Origin: Solirubrobacter ginsenosidimutans
Lineage (GTDB): Bacteria; Actinomycetota; Thermoleophilia; Solirubrobacterales; Solirubrobacteraceae
DNA length: 64,000 nt
NCBI RefSeq assembly: GCF_027587205.1
Contig: NZ_JAPDOD010000036.1
Span: 35,025-99,024 of the forward strand
Reading direction: 5' to 3'
This document shows positions 9,929-17,242 of the stretch, one piece after another (within the stretch, counting starts at the first letter, position 1; every line of letters begins with the position of its first letter). Both the position numbers and the translations under genes were made by a program. The notes under the pieces are model-generated. The model worked only from the letters and a program-made list of their open reading frames with translations, was not told where the DNA came from and did no database searches.

Positions 9929-11485
9929 ATGCGGCGCGCGTTCGAGCATCCCCTCGCGCCGGCCTTGGGTTGCGCGCTGGTTTGCGGGATCTACTTGCTG
10001 GCCCAACCGGCGACCGCCGACATGGCCGCGCATTCCTATCGCGCGTGGCTCTTCCAGCACGAGGGGCTGACCGTCTGGAACGCGCAGTGGTACGGCGGGC
10101 ACCACGTGCTCGGGTACTCGCTGCTGTTCGCGCCGCTGGCGGCCGCGATCGGGCCCGCCTACGTGGGTGTCTTGAGCGCCGTCGCCGCGGTCCTGCTCTT
10201 CATCCCGCTCGCGCGAGCGGCGGCGCCGTCGGACTCGGCGGGCGCGGCCGCGATGTGGCTGCTGACCGCCGGCGTGCTCTCCAACGTCCTGATCGGGCGG
10301 ATGCCGTTCCTGCTGGGGATCGCACTCGCCGTCGGCGCCTGGTCGGCCGCGCGGTCCAAGCGCCGCGTGCTCTCGGGCGTGCTGGCGCTCGCGGCGATGC
10401 TGGCCAGTCCCGTCGCGGGCGTGTTCCTGATGCTCGGCGCGCTGGCGAAGCTGATGGCGGACGGACGACCCGCGGTGGCAACCGCCCTGTGGCTCGGGCT
10501 CCCCGCGCTCGCGGGCGGCGTCGGGCTCTATCTGCTCTTCCCCGAAGGCGGCACCGATCGCTTCACCGCGACCGCGTTCTGGCCGATGCTCGTGATCTCC
10601 GGCGCGGGTGTCGCGCTGCTCGCGCCGGGTCGCCGGACCCTGTGGGCCGGCGGGCTGCTGTACCTGATCGTGCTGGTGGGCGCGTTCGTCGTCCCGTCGC
10701 CGTTCGGGCAGAACGCGCTGCGGCTGGGCGTGCTCGCCGGGCCGTCGGTGCTCGCGCTCGCGCACCGCAAGCGCGTGCCGGTGTTCGCGCTGGCGGTCGT
10801 CGGCGTCGGCCTGCTCTACCTCCAGTGGCTGCCCGCGGTCCGCGCCGTCGCCGAGGCGCACGGCGACCCGAGCACCCGCCTCGCCTTCCAGGCCGAGGCG
10901 CGCGACTTCCTCGCGCGCGTGACGAAGCCGGGCGAGCGCGTCGAGGTGCCGATGACGGTCAACCACTGGGAGGCCGCCGACCTGGCCAAGGTCGTCCCGC
11001 TCGCCCGCGGGTGGGAGCGCCAGCTCGACCAGAAGGCCAACCCGATCTTCTACGACGGCAAGCCGATGACCGCGGCGACCTACCACGCGTGGCTGCAGGA
11101 GAACGCCGTGCGCTGGGTCGCGCTGCCCAACGCCCCGCTGGACTACTCCGCCCGCGCCGAGGCCGTGGTGCTCGAACGGGGGGCGAAGTTCCTCAAGCTC
11201 AAGTACGAGTCCCCGCGCTGGCGGATCTGGGAGGTCCGCGGGACCGACCCGCCCGCCTCCAACGGCGCGAAACTGCTGGCGGCGGGCCCGAACTGGTTCA
11301 TGCTCGACGCCTCCAAGACGACCGTCGTGCGCTACCGCTACACCAAGTACTGGTCGACGACCGACGCCTGTCTCTCCCGCGCCGACGACGGCTGGACCGA
11401 GGTCGAGCCCCACAACGACGGCGGCGTGATCCTCGTGCAGGCGAAGTTCGGCCTGGAGCGAGGCAGACAGGCAAAGGGGTGTTGA
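9929..11485 (+). CDS. Polytopic membrane protein, GT-C glycosyltransferase-like
   Basis: A 518-residue protein with about ten hydrophobic helices in the first 310 residues and a C-terminal extracytoplasmic domain (about 320-518). The first large loop reads TADMAAHSYRAWLFQHEGL then NAQWYGGHHVLGYSLLF, resembling the acidic loop of GT-C type lipid-linked-sugar glycosyltransferases and related 6-pyruvoyl-synthase-like membrane proteins. The C-terminal region (VPMTVNHWEAADLAKVVP; FYDGKPMTAATYHAWLQENAVRWVAL) is typical of these families. Substrate is unknown. The inositol-lipid genes downstream make glycosylation of an envelope lipid possible, but that is inference. TAGGGT ends 10 bases before the ATG. 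Confidence 0.6.
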   Translation: MRRAFEHPLAPALGCALVCGIYLLAQPATADMAAHSYRAWLFQHEGLTVWNAQWYGGHHVLGYSLLFAPLAAAIGPAYVGVLSAVAAVLLFIPLARAAAPSDSAGAAAMWLLTAGVLSNVLIGRMPFLLGIALAVGAWSAARSKRRVLSGVLALAAMLASPVAGVFLMLGALAKLMADGRPAVATALWLGLPALAGGVGLYLLFPEGGTDRFTATAFWPMLVISGAGVALLAPGRRTLWAGGLLYLIVLVGAFVVPSPFGQNALRLGVLAGPSVLALAHRKRVPVFALAVVGVGLLYLQWLPAVRAVAEAHGDPSTRLAFQAEARDFLARVTKPGERVEVPMTVNHWEAADLAKVVPLARGWERQLDQKANPIFYDGKPMTAATYHAWLQENAVRWVALPNAPLDYSARAEAVVLERGAKFLKLKYESPRWRIWEVRGTDPPASNGAKLLAAGPNWFMLDASKTTVVRYRYTKYWSTTDACLSRADDGWTEVEPHNDGGVILVQAKFGLERGRQAKGC

Positions 11486-11538
11486 ACACCCGTCACCGCC
11501 CTGTGGCGGATTCTGGCGGGCCCCGCTCGCCCCTGCCG

Positions 11539-11588
11539 GGCGGCGATCGCCGCCACCGGACCACCAGTACGACCGCGGCGATCGCCGC
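11539..11588. repeat. Two GGCGATCGCC-centred palindromes in the intergenic gap
   Basis: Between the GT-C-like gene and the PAP2-like gene lie a perfect 16-base palindrome GGCGGCGATCGCCGCC (11539-11554) and a perfect 14-base palindrome GCGGCGATCGCCGC (11575-11588), both centred on GCGATCGC. They could be binding sites or simple hairpins; no U-tract follows. The rest of the 205-base gap shows only a TAGCCT promoter-like element at 11677-11682. Confidence 0.55.
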
Positions 11589-11690
11589 CGGCAGGAACGA
11601 CCGTGGATCTGGCCAGCGATCCACCACATGGCGATAACGGGTGTTAGCCCCCGTGGAGCGTCCGCCCTTCGCGTATTAGCCTCGGGGGCG

Positions 11691-12461
11691 ATGGTGAAGA
11701 ACCTGTTGCCCCGTGGCGTGCGGGACCTGCTGTGGCAAATCGTGTTGTTCTGCGGTGCGTATTGGCTCTACCGGCTCGTTCGCGGGCAGGTCTTCGACCA
11801 GTCCGCGGAGGCGTTCAACCATGCTCGCGACATCGTGTCGCTCGAGCGGCACCTGCACGTGTTCGCCGAACCGGCGATCCAGAACTGGGCGGTCGGGACC
11901 GGGTTCGTCAATGACGTGGGCAGTTGGATGTACCTCAACACCCACTTCATCGTCACCACGTGCACGCTCGCGTTCATCTACCTGTTCCGCAACGAGCACT
12001 TCTACTTCGTGCGCAACATGTTCATGGTGGCGATGGTGCTGGCGCTGATCGGCTACATCCTGTACCCGACCGCGCCGCCGCGGATGCTGCCCGAGCTCGG
12101 GTTCATCGACTCGGTGTCGGACTTCACCGGCGTCTCGTCGGACTCCGACGTCAACGCCCTCTTCAACCCATACGCCGCGGTTCCCTCGATGCACGTCGGG
12201 TTCGCCTTGATGCTCGGGGTCCCGATGCTGCGGATCGTCAAGCACCGGTGGGCGAAGGTGCTGTGGGCGCTCTACGCGCCGATCGTCGCCGGTGTCGTCA
12301 TCGTGACGGCCAACCACTGGATCTTCGACGCGGTGACGGGCGCGCTGGTCGCGGGGATCAGCGCGTTGGCGGCGCAGACGGTGTTCGCCCGCGTGCGGCC
12401 GGCGGCATGGGCCTGGGATCCCGACCAAGCGGCCCTACCGGCACCGGCGCGCGCCGGATAG
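11691..12461 (+). CDS. PAP2-superfamily membrane protein, AUR1 / inositol phosphotransferase-like
   Basis: A 256-residue protein with about six transmembrane helices. The phosphatidic-acid-phosphatase C2 motif (PSMHVGFAL) and C3 motif (ANHWIFDAVTG) supply the catalytic histidines and aspartate, and the arrangement with an N-terminal SLERHLHVF segment is that of the PAP2_3 branch, which includes yeast AUR1 inositol-phosphorylceramide synthase. It lies 14 bases before a CDP-alcohol phosphatidyltransferase and then ino1, so I infer a role in making or dephosphorylating an inositol phospholipid. The ATG at 11691 has a TAGCCT element 8 bases upstream; upstream in-frame codons add only charged sequence. 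Confidence 0.8.
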   Translation: MVKNLLPRGVRDLLWQIVLFCGAYWLYRLVRGQVFDQSAEAFNHARDIVSLERHLHVFAEPAIQNWAVGTGFVNDVGSWMYLNTHFIVTTCTLAFIYLFRNEHFYFVRNMFMVAMVLALIGYILYPTAPPRMLPELGFIDSVSDFTGVSSDSDVNALFNPYAAVPSMHVGFALMLGVPMLRIVKHRWAKVLWALYAPIVAGVVIVTANHWIFDAVTGALVAGISALAAQTVFARVRPAAWAWDPDQAALPAPARAG

Positions 12462-12475
12462 GCTCATCGGCCACC

Positions 12476-13123
12476 ATGGCGACTCCTCCCGTAGAGAGCT
12501 CCCCGCGCGGCCGCGGGAACGGACCCCGCGACTATCAGACGGAGTTCCGCAACCGGTTGATCCAGTCGCGACTGACGCCGAACGCGATCTCGCTGACCGG
12601 TTTCGCGCTGTGCGTGGTCGCGGCGGTGCTGATCCTGCAGGGCTGGTGGATCGCCGGCGGCATCGCGTTCATCGTCGGCTCGGTATGCGACACGCTCGAC
12701 GGCCGCTACTCGCGGATGTCCGGCAAGGCGTCGCCGTTCGGAGCGTTCCTGGACTCGACGCTGGACCGCGTCGAGGAGGGCATCGTCCTCGCGGCGGTCG
12801 CCTATCAGTTCGCAGACGACCCGGACCTGACGTTCATCGCGTCCAACCAGGTCGCGGTCGCGATGGTGGTCGTCGCGGTCATCGCGTCGATCATGGTCTC
12901 GTACACGCGAGCGCGTGCCGAGGCCCTGGGCGTGGAGTGCAAGGTGGGCATCGCCGACCGTGCGTTTCGTGTCGTCGTACTCTCTGCAGGCCTGGTCTTC
13001 GGGGACCTCAAGGCGATCGAACCGGCCGTGTACGTCCTGGCCGTGATGGCGGTCGTGACGGTCTTTCAGCGCATCTTCCACGTGCGCTCGGAGCTGAATA
13101 AGCCTGTAACTGAAGCCGTCTAA
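12476..13123 (+). CDS. CDP-alcohol phosphatidyltransferase, probable phosphatidylinositol-phosphate synthase
   Basis: A 215-residue integral membrane enzyme. The family signature D-G-x2-A-R-x8-G-x3-D-x3-D appears as [20 protein letters not shown] followed by LDSTLDR (Ala replaced by Ser). Such enzymes join CDP-diacylglycerol to an alcohol; given ino1 starting 49 bases downstream, the acceptor is most likely myo-inositol 1-phosphate, as for mycobacterial PgsA1. It is cotranscribed with the PAP2-like gene and ino1. The alternative, a phosphatidylglycerophosphate synthase, is less favoured by context. Confidence 0.87.
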   Translation: MATPPVESSPRGRGNGPRDYQTEFRNRLIQSRLTPNAISLTGFALCVVAAVLILQGWWIAGGIAFIVGSVCDTLDGRYSRMSGKASPFGAFLDSTLDRVEEGIVLAAVAYQFADDPDLTFIASNQVAVAMVVVAVIASIMVSYTRARAEALGVECKVGIADRAFRVVVLSAGLVFGDLKAIEPAVYVLAVMAVVTVFQRIFHVRSELNKPVTEAV

Positions 13124-13172
13124 CAGGGTTTACCTGTCAACGGTCACCCCCTTTGCGAAGGAATCGAGTTTC

Positions 13173-14357
13173 TTGAGCACCAACGGCACCAGCCGCTACC
13201 AGAACGAGAAGGTCCGCGTCGCCATCATCGGCGTCGGCAACTGCGCGAACGCCTTCGTGCAGGGCGTCCAGTACTACAAGAACGCTGAAGCCGGCACGCG
13301 CGTGCCCGGCCTCATGCACGTGGACCTCGGCGGCTACCACATCTCGGACATCGAGTTCTCCGCGGCGTTCGACATCGACGCGGACAAGGTCGGCAAGGAC
13401 CTCTCCGAGGCGATCTGGTCCGGCCAGAACAACACGATCAAGTTCGTCAAGGAGGACGTGCCGCACCTGGGCGTCCCCGTCCAGCGCGGCATGACCCACG
13501 ACGGCCTCGGCAAGTACCTGTCCGAGAAGATCACCAAGGCCCCGGGCTCGACGGTCGACATCGTCGAGGTCCTCAAGGAGACGCGCACCGACGTCGTCGT
13601 CTCTTATCTGCCGGTCGGCTCCGAGCAGGCCACGAAGTGGTACGTGGAGCAGATCCTCGAGGCCGGCTGCGGCATGGTCAACTGCATCCCGGTGTTCATC
13701 GCCCGCGAGGAGTACTGGAGCAACCGCTTCAAGAAGGCGGGCCTGCCGATCGTCGGCGACGACATCAAGTCCCAGGTCGGCGCGACGATCGTTCACCGCG
13801 CGCTCGCCCGCCTCTTCGGCGACCGCGGCGTGGAGCTGCAGCACACGTCGCAGCTCAACGTCGGCGGCAACATGGACTTCTACAACATGCTCGAGCGCGA
13901 GCGCCTGGAGTCCAAGAAGATCTCCAAGACCAACGCGGTCACGTCGATCGTCGATCACGACATGCCCGCCAAGGACGTCCACGTCGGCCCGTCGGACTAC
14001 GTGCCGTGGCTCGAGGACCGCAAGTGGGCGCACATCCGCCTCGAGGGCGCGGCCTTCGGCGACGTCCCGCTGACCGCCGAGCTCAAGCTCGAGGTCTGGG
14101 ATTCCCCGAACTCGGCCGGCATCGTCATCGACGCCGCCCGCTGCTGCAAGCTCGCGCTGAACCACGGCGTCGCCGGCCAGCTCGACGGCCCCAGCTCGTA
14201 CCTCATGAAGTCCCCGATGAACCAGCGCCCGGACGATCAGGCCCGCGCTGACACCGAGGCCTTCATCGCCCAGTACGCCCGCGCCGAGAAGGTCTCCCGC
14301 GCCGCACGCGACAAGAAGGCCTCCGAGAAGGCCGACGAAAAGGTCGCGGCCGAGTAA
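13173..14357 (+). CDS. ino1: myo-Inositol-1-phosphate synthase
   Basis: A 394-residue enzyme of the bacterial/archaeal type that converts glucose 6-phosphate to myo-inositol 1-phosphate using NAD. The N-terminal Rossmann motif [16 protein letters not shown], the catalytic-core segments [16 protein letters not shown] and [17 protein letters not shown], and [12 protein letters not shown] are clear. A lysine/glutamate-rich tail follows. The TTG start at 13173 has AAGGA 10 bases upstream and yields [20 protein letters not shown], normal for the family. It is the last gene of the inositol-lipid cluster and is followed by a strong terminator. Confidence 0.96.
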   Translation: MSTNGTSRYQNEKVRVAIIGVGNCANAFVQGVQYYKNAEAGTRVPGLMHVDLGGYHISDIEFSAAFDIDADKVGKDLSEAIWSGQNNTIKFVKEDVPHLGVPVQRGMTHDGLGKYLSEKITKAPGSTVDIVEVLKETRTDVVVSYLPVGSEQATKWYVEQILEAGCGMVNCIPVFIAREEYWSNRFKKAGLPIVGDDIKSQVGATIVHRALARLFGDRGVELQHTSQLNVGGNMDFYNMLERERLESKKISKTNAVTSIVDHDMPAKDVHVGPSDYVPWLEDRKWAHIRLEGAAFGDVPLTAELKLEVWDSPNSAGIVIDAARCCKLALNHGVAGQLDGPSSYLMKSPMNQRPDDQARADTEAFIAQYARAEKVSRAARDKKASEKADEKVAAE

Positions 14358-14380
14358 GCCGCCCCGCCCTCGCTTTCGTT

Positions 14381-14417
14381 CCCGCGCCGCCTCTCAACGG
14401 GCGGCGCGGGTCGTTTT
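14381..14417 (+). terminator. Rho-independent terminator after ino1
   Basis: A perfect 11-base stem CCCGCGCCGCC (14381-14391) / GGCGGCGCGGG (14400-14410) with an 8-base loop, followed by TCGTTTT. It sits 24 bases past the ino1 stop codon and between convergent genes. Confidence 0.9.
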
Positions 14418-14425
14418 AACGCGGC

Positions 14426-14839
14426 TCAGTTCTCGAGCGGGGTGACGGTCAACGGGCGGGCCGGGGCGGGTGCGCGGCGGGGGGAGAGGGCCAGTGCCGC
14501 GGACGAGGTCGCCAAGACGGCGCCTTCGACCCACAGGGACGCGAGGCCGAGCGGGTCGGTCCAGTTGCCGACGTCGTCGTCGGCGCCCGGCAGGCCCGTG
14601 GTGCGGCTGAGGATGTAGCCGGCGAGCGGGAGGAGCGCGACGACCGCCGCGGCCGCCAGCCAGCGCGGGTCGGGCGCGTACAGGAGCGCGGCGGAGACCA
14701 CGAGCGTCGCGGCCATCAGCAGCACGTAGGCCCAGAACAGCCAGCGGGTCTCGTGGAAGGTGTCGATGCTGTCGAGCAGGTGGATCAGGCCGATCCCCGC
14801 CACACCGACGATCGTGATGGTGTTCGCGCGCTCTGTCAT
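14426..14839 (-). CDS. Four-helix membrane protein of unknown function
   Basis: A 137-residue protein with four predicted membrane helices (for example ITIVGVAGIGLIHLLDSID and AYVLLMAATLVVSAALLYA). No family with a known reaction is recognised. Its ATG overlaps the stop of the upstream cupredoxin gene (ATGA), so the two are coupled and probably act together, perhaps in metal or redox handling in the membrane; that is inference. A similar pairing of small membrane proteins with secreted cupredoxins occurs in actinobacteria. Confidence 0.75.
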   Translation of the reverse strand: MTERANTITIVGVAGIGLIHLLDSIDTFHETRWLFWAYVLLMAATLVVSAALLYAPDPRWLAAAAVVALLPLAGYILSRTTGLPGADDDVGNWTDPLGLASLWVEGAVLATSSAALALSPRRAPAPARPLTVTPLEN

Positions 14840-15288
14840 CGCACGGTCAGCGTGCCCTTCATGCCCGCGGCGGCGTGGCCGGGAACGGGGCAGATGAACG
14901 TGTAGGTGCCGCGCTTGAGGGTCGTGGTGAGCGTCGAGGTCCCGCCCGGCTGCACGACCTTGCCCGATCCGTGACCTTGGATCGCGATGGCGTGCGGCAT
15001 GCCGGACGACGACGGGTTCGTCAGCACGAGCTTGATCTTGCCCGCCTTGGCGCTCAGGCGGCTCTTGTTGAAGCGCAGCGCGCCGCCCGGGTCCGCGCTC
15101 AGCTTCAGCGTCGTGACGTGGGCGGAGGACGAGGTGGCGGCAGCCGCGGTTGCGGTCGCGGCAGGCGCGCTGTAGGCGGCGTTGGAGCCGGTGCTGGTCG
15201 TCGTCGAGCCGGAGGCGCTGGAGCCCCCGCAGGCGGCGACGAAGCCGCTGACACCGATCAGGAGGGCGGCGAGAGGAAGTCTTGTCAT
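14836..15288 (-). CDS. Cupredoxin-domain lipoprotein
   Basis: A 150-residue exported protein. The signal peptide ends in a lipobox (GFVAACGG), so it should be lipid-anchored on the outer face of the membrane. A Ser/Thr/Ala linker (about 22-55) leads into a blue-copper fold with ligands in order His (MPHAIAI), Cys (FICPVPGH), His (PGH) and Met (AAGMKG), all present. Likely an electron carrier or copper-binding protein. It faces the histidine kinase gene across a 26-base perfect palindrome and is coupled to a four-helix membrane protein downstream. Confidence 0.88.
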   Translation of the reverse strand: MTRLPLAALLIGVSGFVAACGGSSASGSTTTSTGSNAAYSAPAATATAAAATSSSAHVTTLKLSADPGGALRFNKSRLSAKAGKIKLVLTNPSSSGMPHAIAIQGHGSGKVVQPGGTSTLTTTLKRGTYTFICPVPGHAAAGMKGTLTVR

Positions 15289-15328
15289 GGCCGACACGGT
15301 CGCTCCAGACGGGTCCACTTTCCCACCC

Positions 15329-15354
15329 GACCTTGGTCGTATACGACCAAGGTC
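15329..15354. promoter_or_regulatory. 26-bp perfect palindrome in divergent promoter region
   Basis: GACCTTGGTCGTA (15329-15341) is followed with no spacer by its exact reverse complement (15342-15354). It lies between the cupredoxin gene (minus, start 15288) and the histidine kinase gene (plus, start 15394), so one bound dimer could control both. The NarL-type response regulator encoded next door is an obvious candidate binder, though this is inference. Confidence 0.75.
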
Positions 15355-15393
15355 CAATGCGGGACCCACCGGGCGCCGCCATCCTCGGTAGCG

Positions 15394-16617
15394 ATGCGCC
15401 GCCTGCTCTCACCCGTCACCCAGTTCGCCCTCAGCGGCCTGCTCGTGGTGCTCGCGGTCGCCGTCGTCGGCGTGCTGGCCGTCCGCCACATCTCCCGCAA
15501 CGAGGCGCTGCGCGACGCCAAGCAGGTCACGGAGCTGGCCGGGAACGCCGTCGTCGCCCCCGCGATCGAGCCGGGCGTGCTGACCGGGAACCAGCAGAGC
15601 CTGGAGAAGCTCGACCGCGTCGTGCGCTTCTACGTGCTCCGCGACCCGGTCGTGCGCGTGAAGCTCTGGGATGAGAGCGGCCGCATCGTCTACTCCGACG
15701 AGCCGCGGCTGATCGGCAAGCGCTTCGCGCTGGAGCCCGACGAGCGCGCGCTGTTCCGCCACCCGGGCGTGCACGCCGACGTGAGCGACCTCACCCGCCC
15801 GGAGAACCGCTTCGAGGCCGGCCGCGGCGCGCTGCGAGAGGTCTACCTCGGGATCCCGGGCCCGCACGGCACCCGCCTGCTGTTCGAGACCTACCTCCGC
15901 GAGGGCGCGATCTCGGCCGAGACCCACCGCGTGTGGCGGGACGTGATCCCGATCGTCCTCGGCGTCCTGCTCGCCCTCTGGCTCGTGCAGGTCCCGCTCG
16001 GCTGGTCGCTGTCGCGGCGCCTCAAGCGCGGCCAGCGCGAGCGCGAGGAGCTGCTCTACCAGGCGGTGACCGCGTCCGAGCACGAGCGCCGCCGCCTCGC
16101 TCGCGACCTGCACGACGGCGTCGTCCAGGACCTCGTCGCGGTCTCGCTCACGCTCGGTGCCGCGCAGGACCACGAGACCGGCGCGCAGGTGCGACAGGCG
16201 ATCCGCCGCCTGCGCACGCTGCTGGTCGAGCTCTACCCCGACGACCTGCACCGCCAGGGCCTCGGCGGCGCGCTCGAGGACCTGCTCGCGCCGCTGCAGA
16301 GCCAGGGGATGCGCACCGAGCTGCACGTCGACGAAGGCCTCGAGCTCGGCCGCGGCACCGAGGCGCTGCTGTACCGCACCGCCCACGAGGCGCTGCGCAA
16401 TGTCGCCGCCCACTCGCACGCGTCGAGCGTTCACGTCAGCGTGACCCGCGGACCCACGCTCGAGGTGACCGACGACGGCGACGGCTTCGACGCGCCCACC
16501 GACACCCGCCCGCACCTCGGCCTGCGGATGCTCGACGACCTCGCGCGCGAGCACGGCGGCACGCTCGAGATCCGCTCGACGCCCGGCCGCGGAACCAGCA
16601 TCCTCCTGAAGCTGTGA
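15394..16617 (+). CDS. NarL-type sensor histidine kinase
   Basis: A 407-residue membrane sensor. Helix 1 (about 8-30) and helix 2 (about 185-205) enclose an extracytoplasmic sensor domain of about 150 residues with no recognisable ligand motif. The cytoplasmic part has the HisKA_3 phospho-acceptor helix ERRRLARDLHDGVVQDLVAV with the phosphorylated His, and a HATPase domain with the N-box EALRNVAAHSHA and G-boxes DDGDGF and GLRMLDD. It phosphorylates the overlapping response regulator. The divergent cupredoxin lipoprotein suggests a redox or metal signal; this is inferred from position only. Confidence 0.93.
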   Translation: MRRLLSPVTQFALSGLLVVLAVAVVGVLAVRHISRNEALRDAKQVTELAGNAVVAPAIEPGVLTGNQQSLEKLDRVVRFYVLRDPVVRVKLWDESGRIVYSDEPRLIGKRFALEPDERALFRHPGVHADVSDLTRPENRFEAGRGALREVYLGIPGPHGTRLLFETYLREGAISAETHRVWRDVIPIVLGVLLALWLVQVPLGWSLSRRLKRGQREREELLYQAVTASEHERRRLARDLHDGVVQDLVAVSLTLGAAQDHETGAQVRQAIRRLRTLLVELYPDDLHRQGLGGALEDLLAPLQSQGMRTELHVDEGLELGRGTEALLYRTAHEALRNVAAHSHASSVHVSVTRGPTLEVTDDGDGFDAPTDTRPHLGLRMLDDLAREHGGTLEIRSTPGRGTSILLKL

Positions 16618-17231
16618 TCCGCGTCCTGCTCATCGACGATCACGCGCTGGTGCGAGCCGGGCTCGCCCGGCTGATCGCCTCGGGGGAGGACATGGAGGTC
16701 GTCGGCGACGCGGGCGACGGCTCGACCGGGGCGACCCTCGCGCGCGACCTCAAGCCCGACGTGGCGCTCGTGGACCTCGCGATGCCGGGCATGGACGGCA
16801 TCGAGACCACCCGCCGCGTCCGCGCCGCCAGCGAGCACACCCAGGTCGTCGTGCTGACCGCGTTCTCGGACCGCGTGCAGGTGCTCGGCGCGCTGGACGC
16901 CGGCGCGCGCGGCTACCTGCTCAAGGACGCCGAGCCGGACGAGCTGCTGCGCGGCATCCGCGCCGCCGCGCGTGGCGAGTCCCCGCTGGACCCGCGCGCC
17001 GCCCACGCCGTCCTCACCCGCGCGACGCCTGAGGCCGGCTCCACGCTCACCGCCCGCGAGCGCGAGGTCCTCAAGCTCGTCGCCGAAGGCCTGCCCAACA
17101 AGCAGATCGCCCGCGCGCTGGGGATCACGGACAAGACCGTGAAGGCGCACATGACGAAGATCTTCGCCGCGATCGGGGTGACCGACCGCACCGCGGCGGC
17201 GCTCTGGGCCCACAGAAACGGCGTCCGGTAG
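16614..17231 (+). CDS. NarL/LuxR-type response regulator
   Basis: A 205-residue regulator. The receiver domain has the acidic pair LIDDH, phospho-acceptor Asp in ALVDLAMPGMDG, Thr in VVLTAFSD and Lys in GYLLKDA. The C-terminal LuxR helix-turn-helix is LTAREREVLKLVAEGLPNKQ followed by IARALGITDKTVKAHM. GTG at 16614 overlaps the kinase stop codon (GTGA), so the pair is translationally coupled. It probably binds inverted repeats; a 26-base palindrome lies upstream of the kinase gene. Confidence 0.95.
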   Translation: MIRVLLIDDHALVRAGLARLIASGEDMEVVGDAGDGSTGATLARDLKPDVALVDLAMPGMDGIETTRRVRAASEHTQVVVLTAFSDRVQVLGALDAGARGYLLKDAEPDELLRGIRAAARGESPLDPRAAHAVLTRATPEAGSTLTAREREVLKLVAEGLPNKQIARALGITDKTVKAHMTKIFAAIGVTDRTAAALWAHRNGVR

Positions 17232-17242
17232 GCTGCGGGTCA

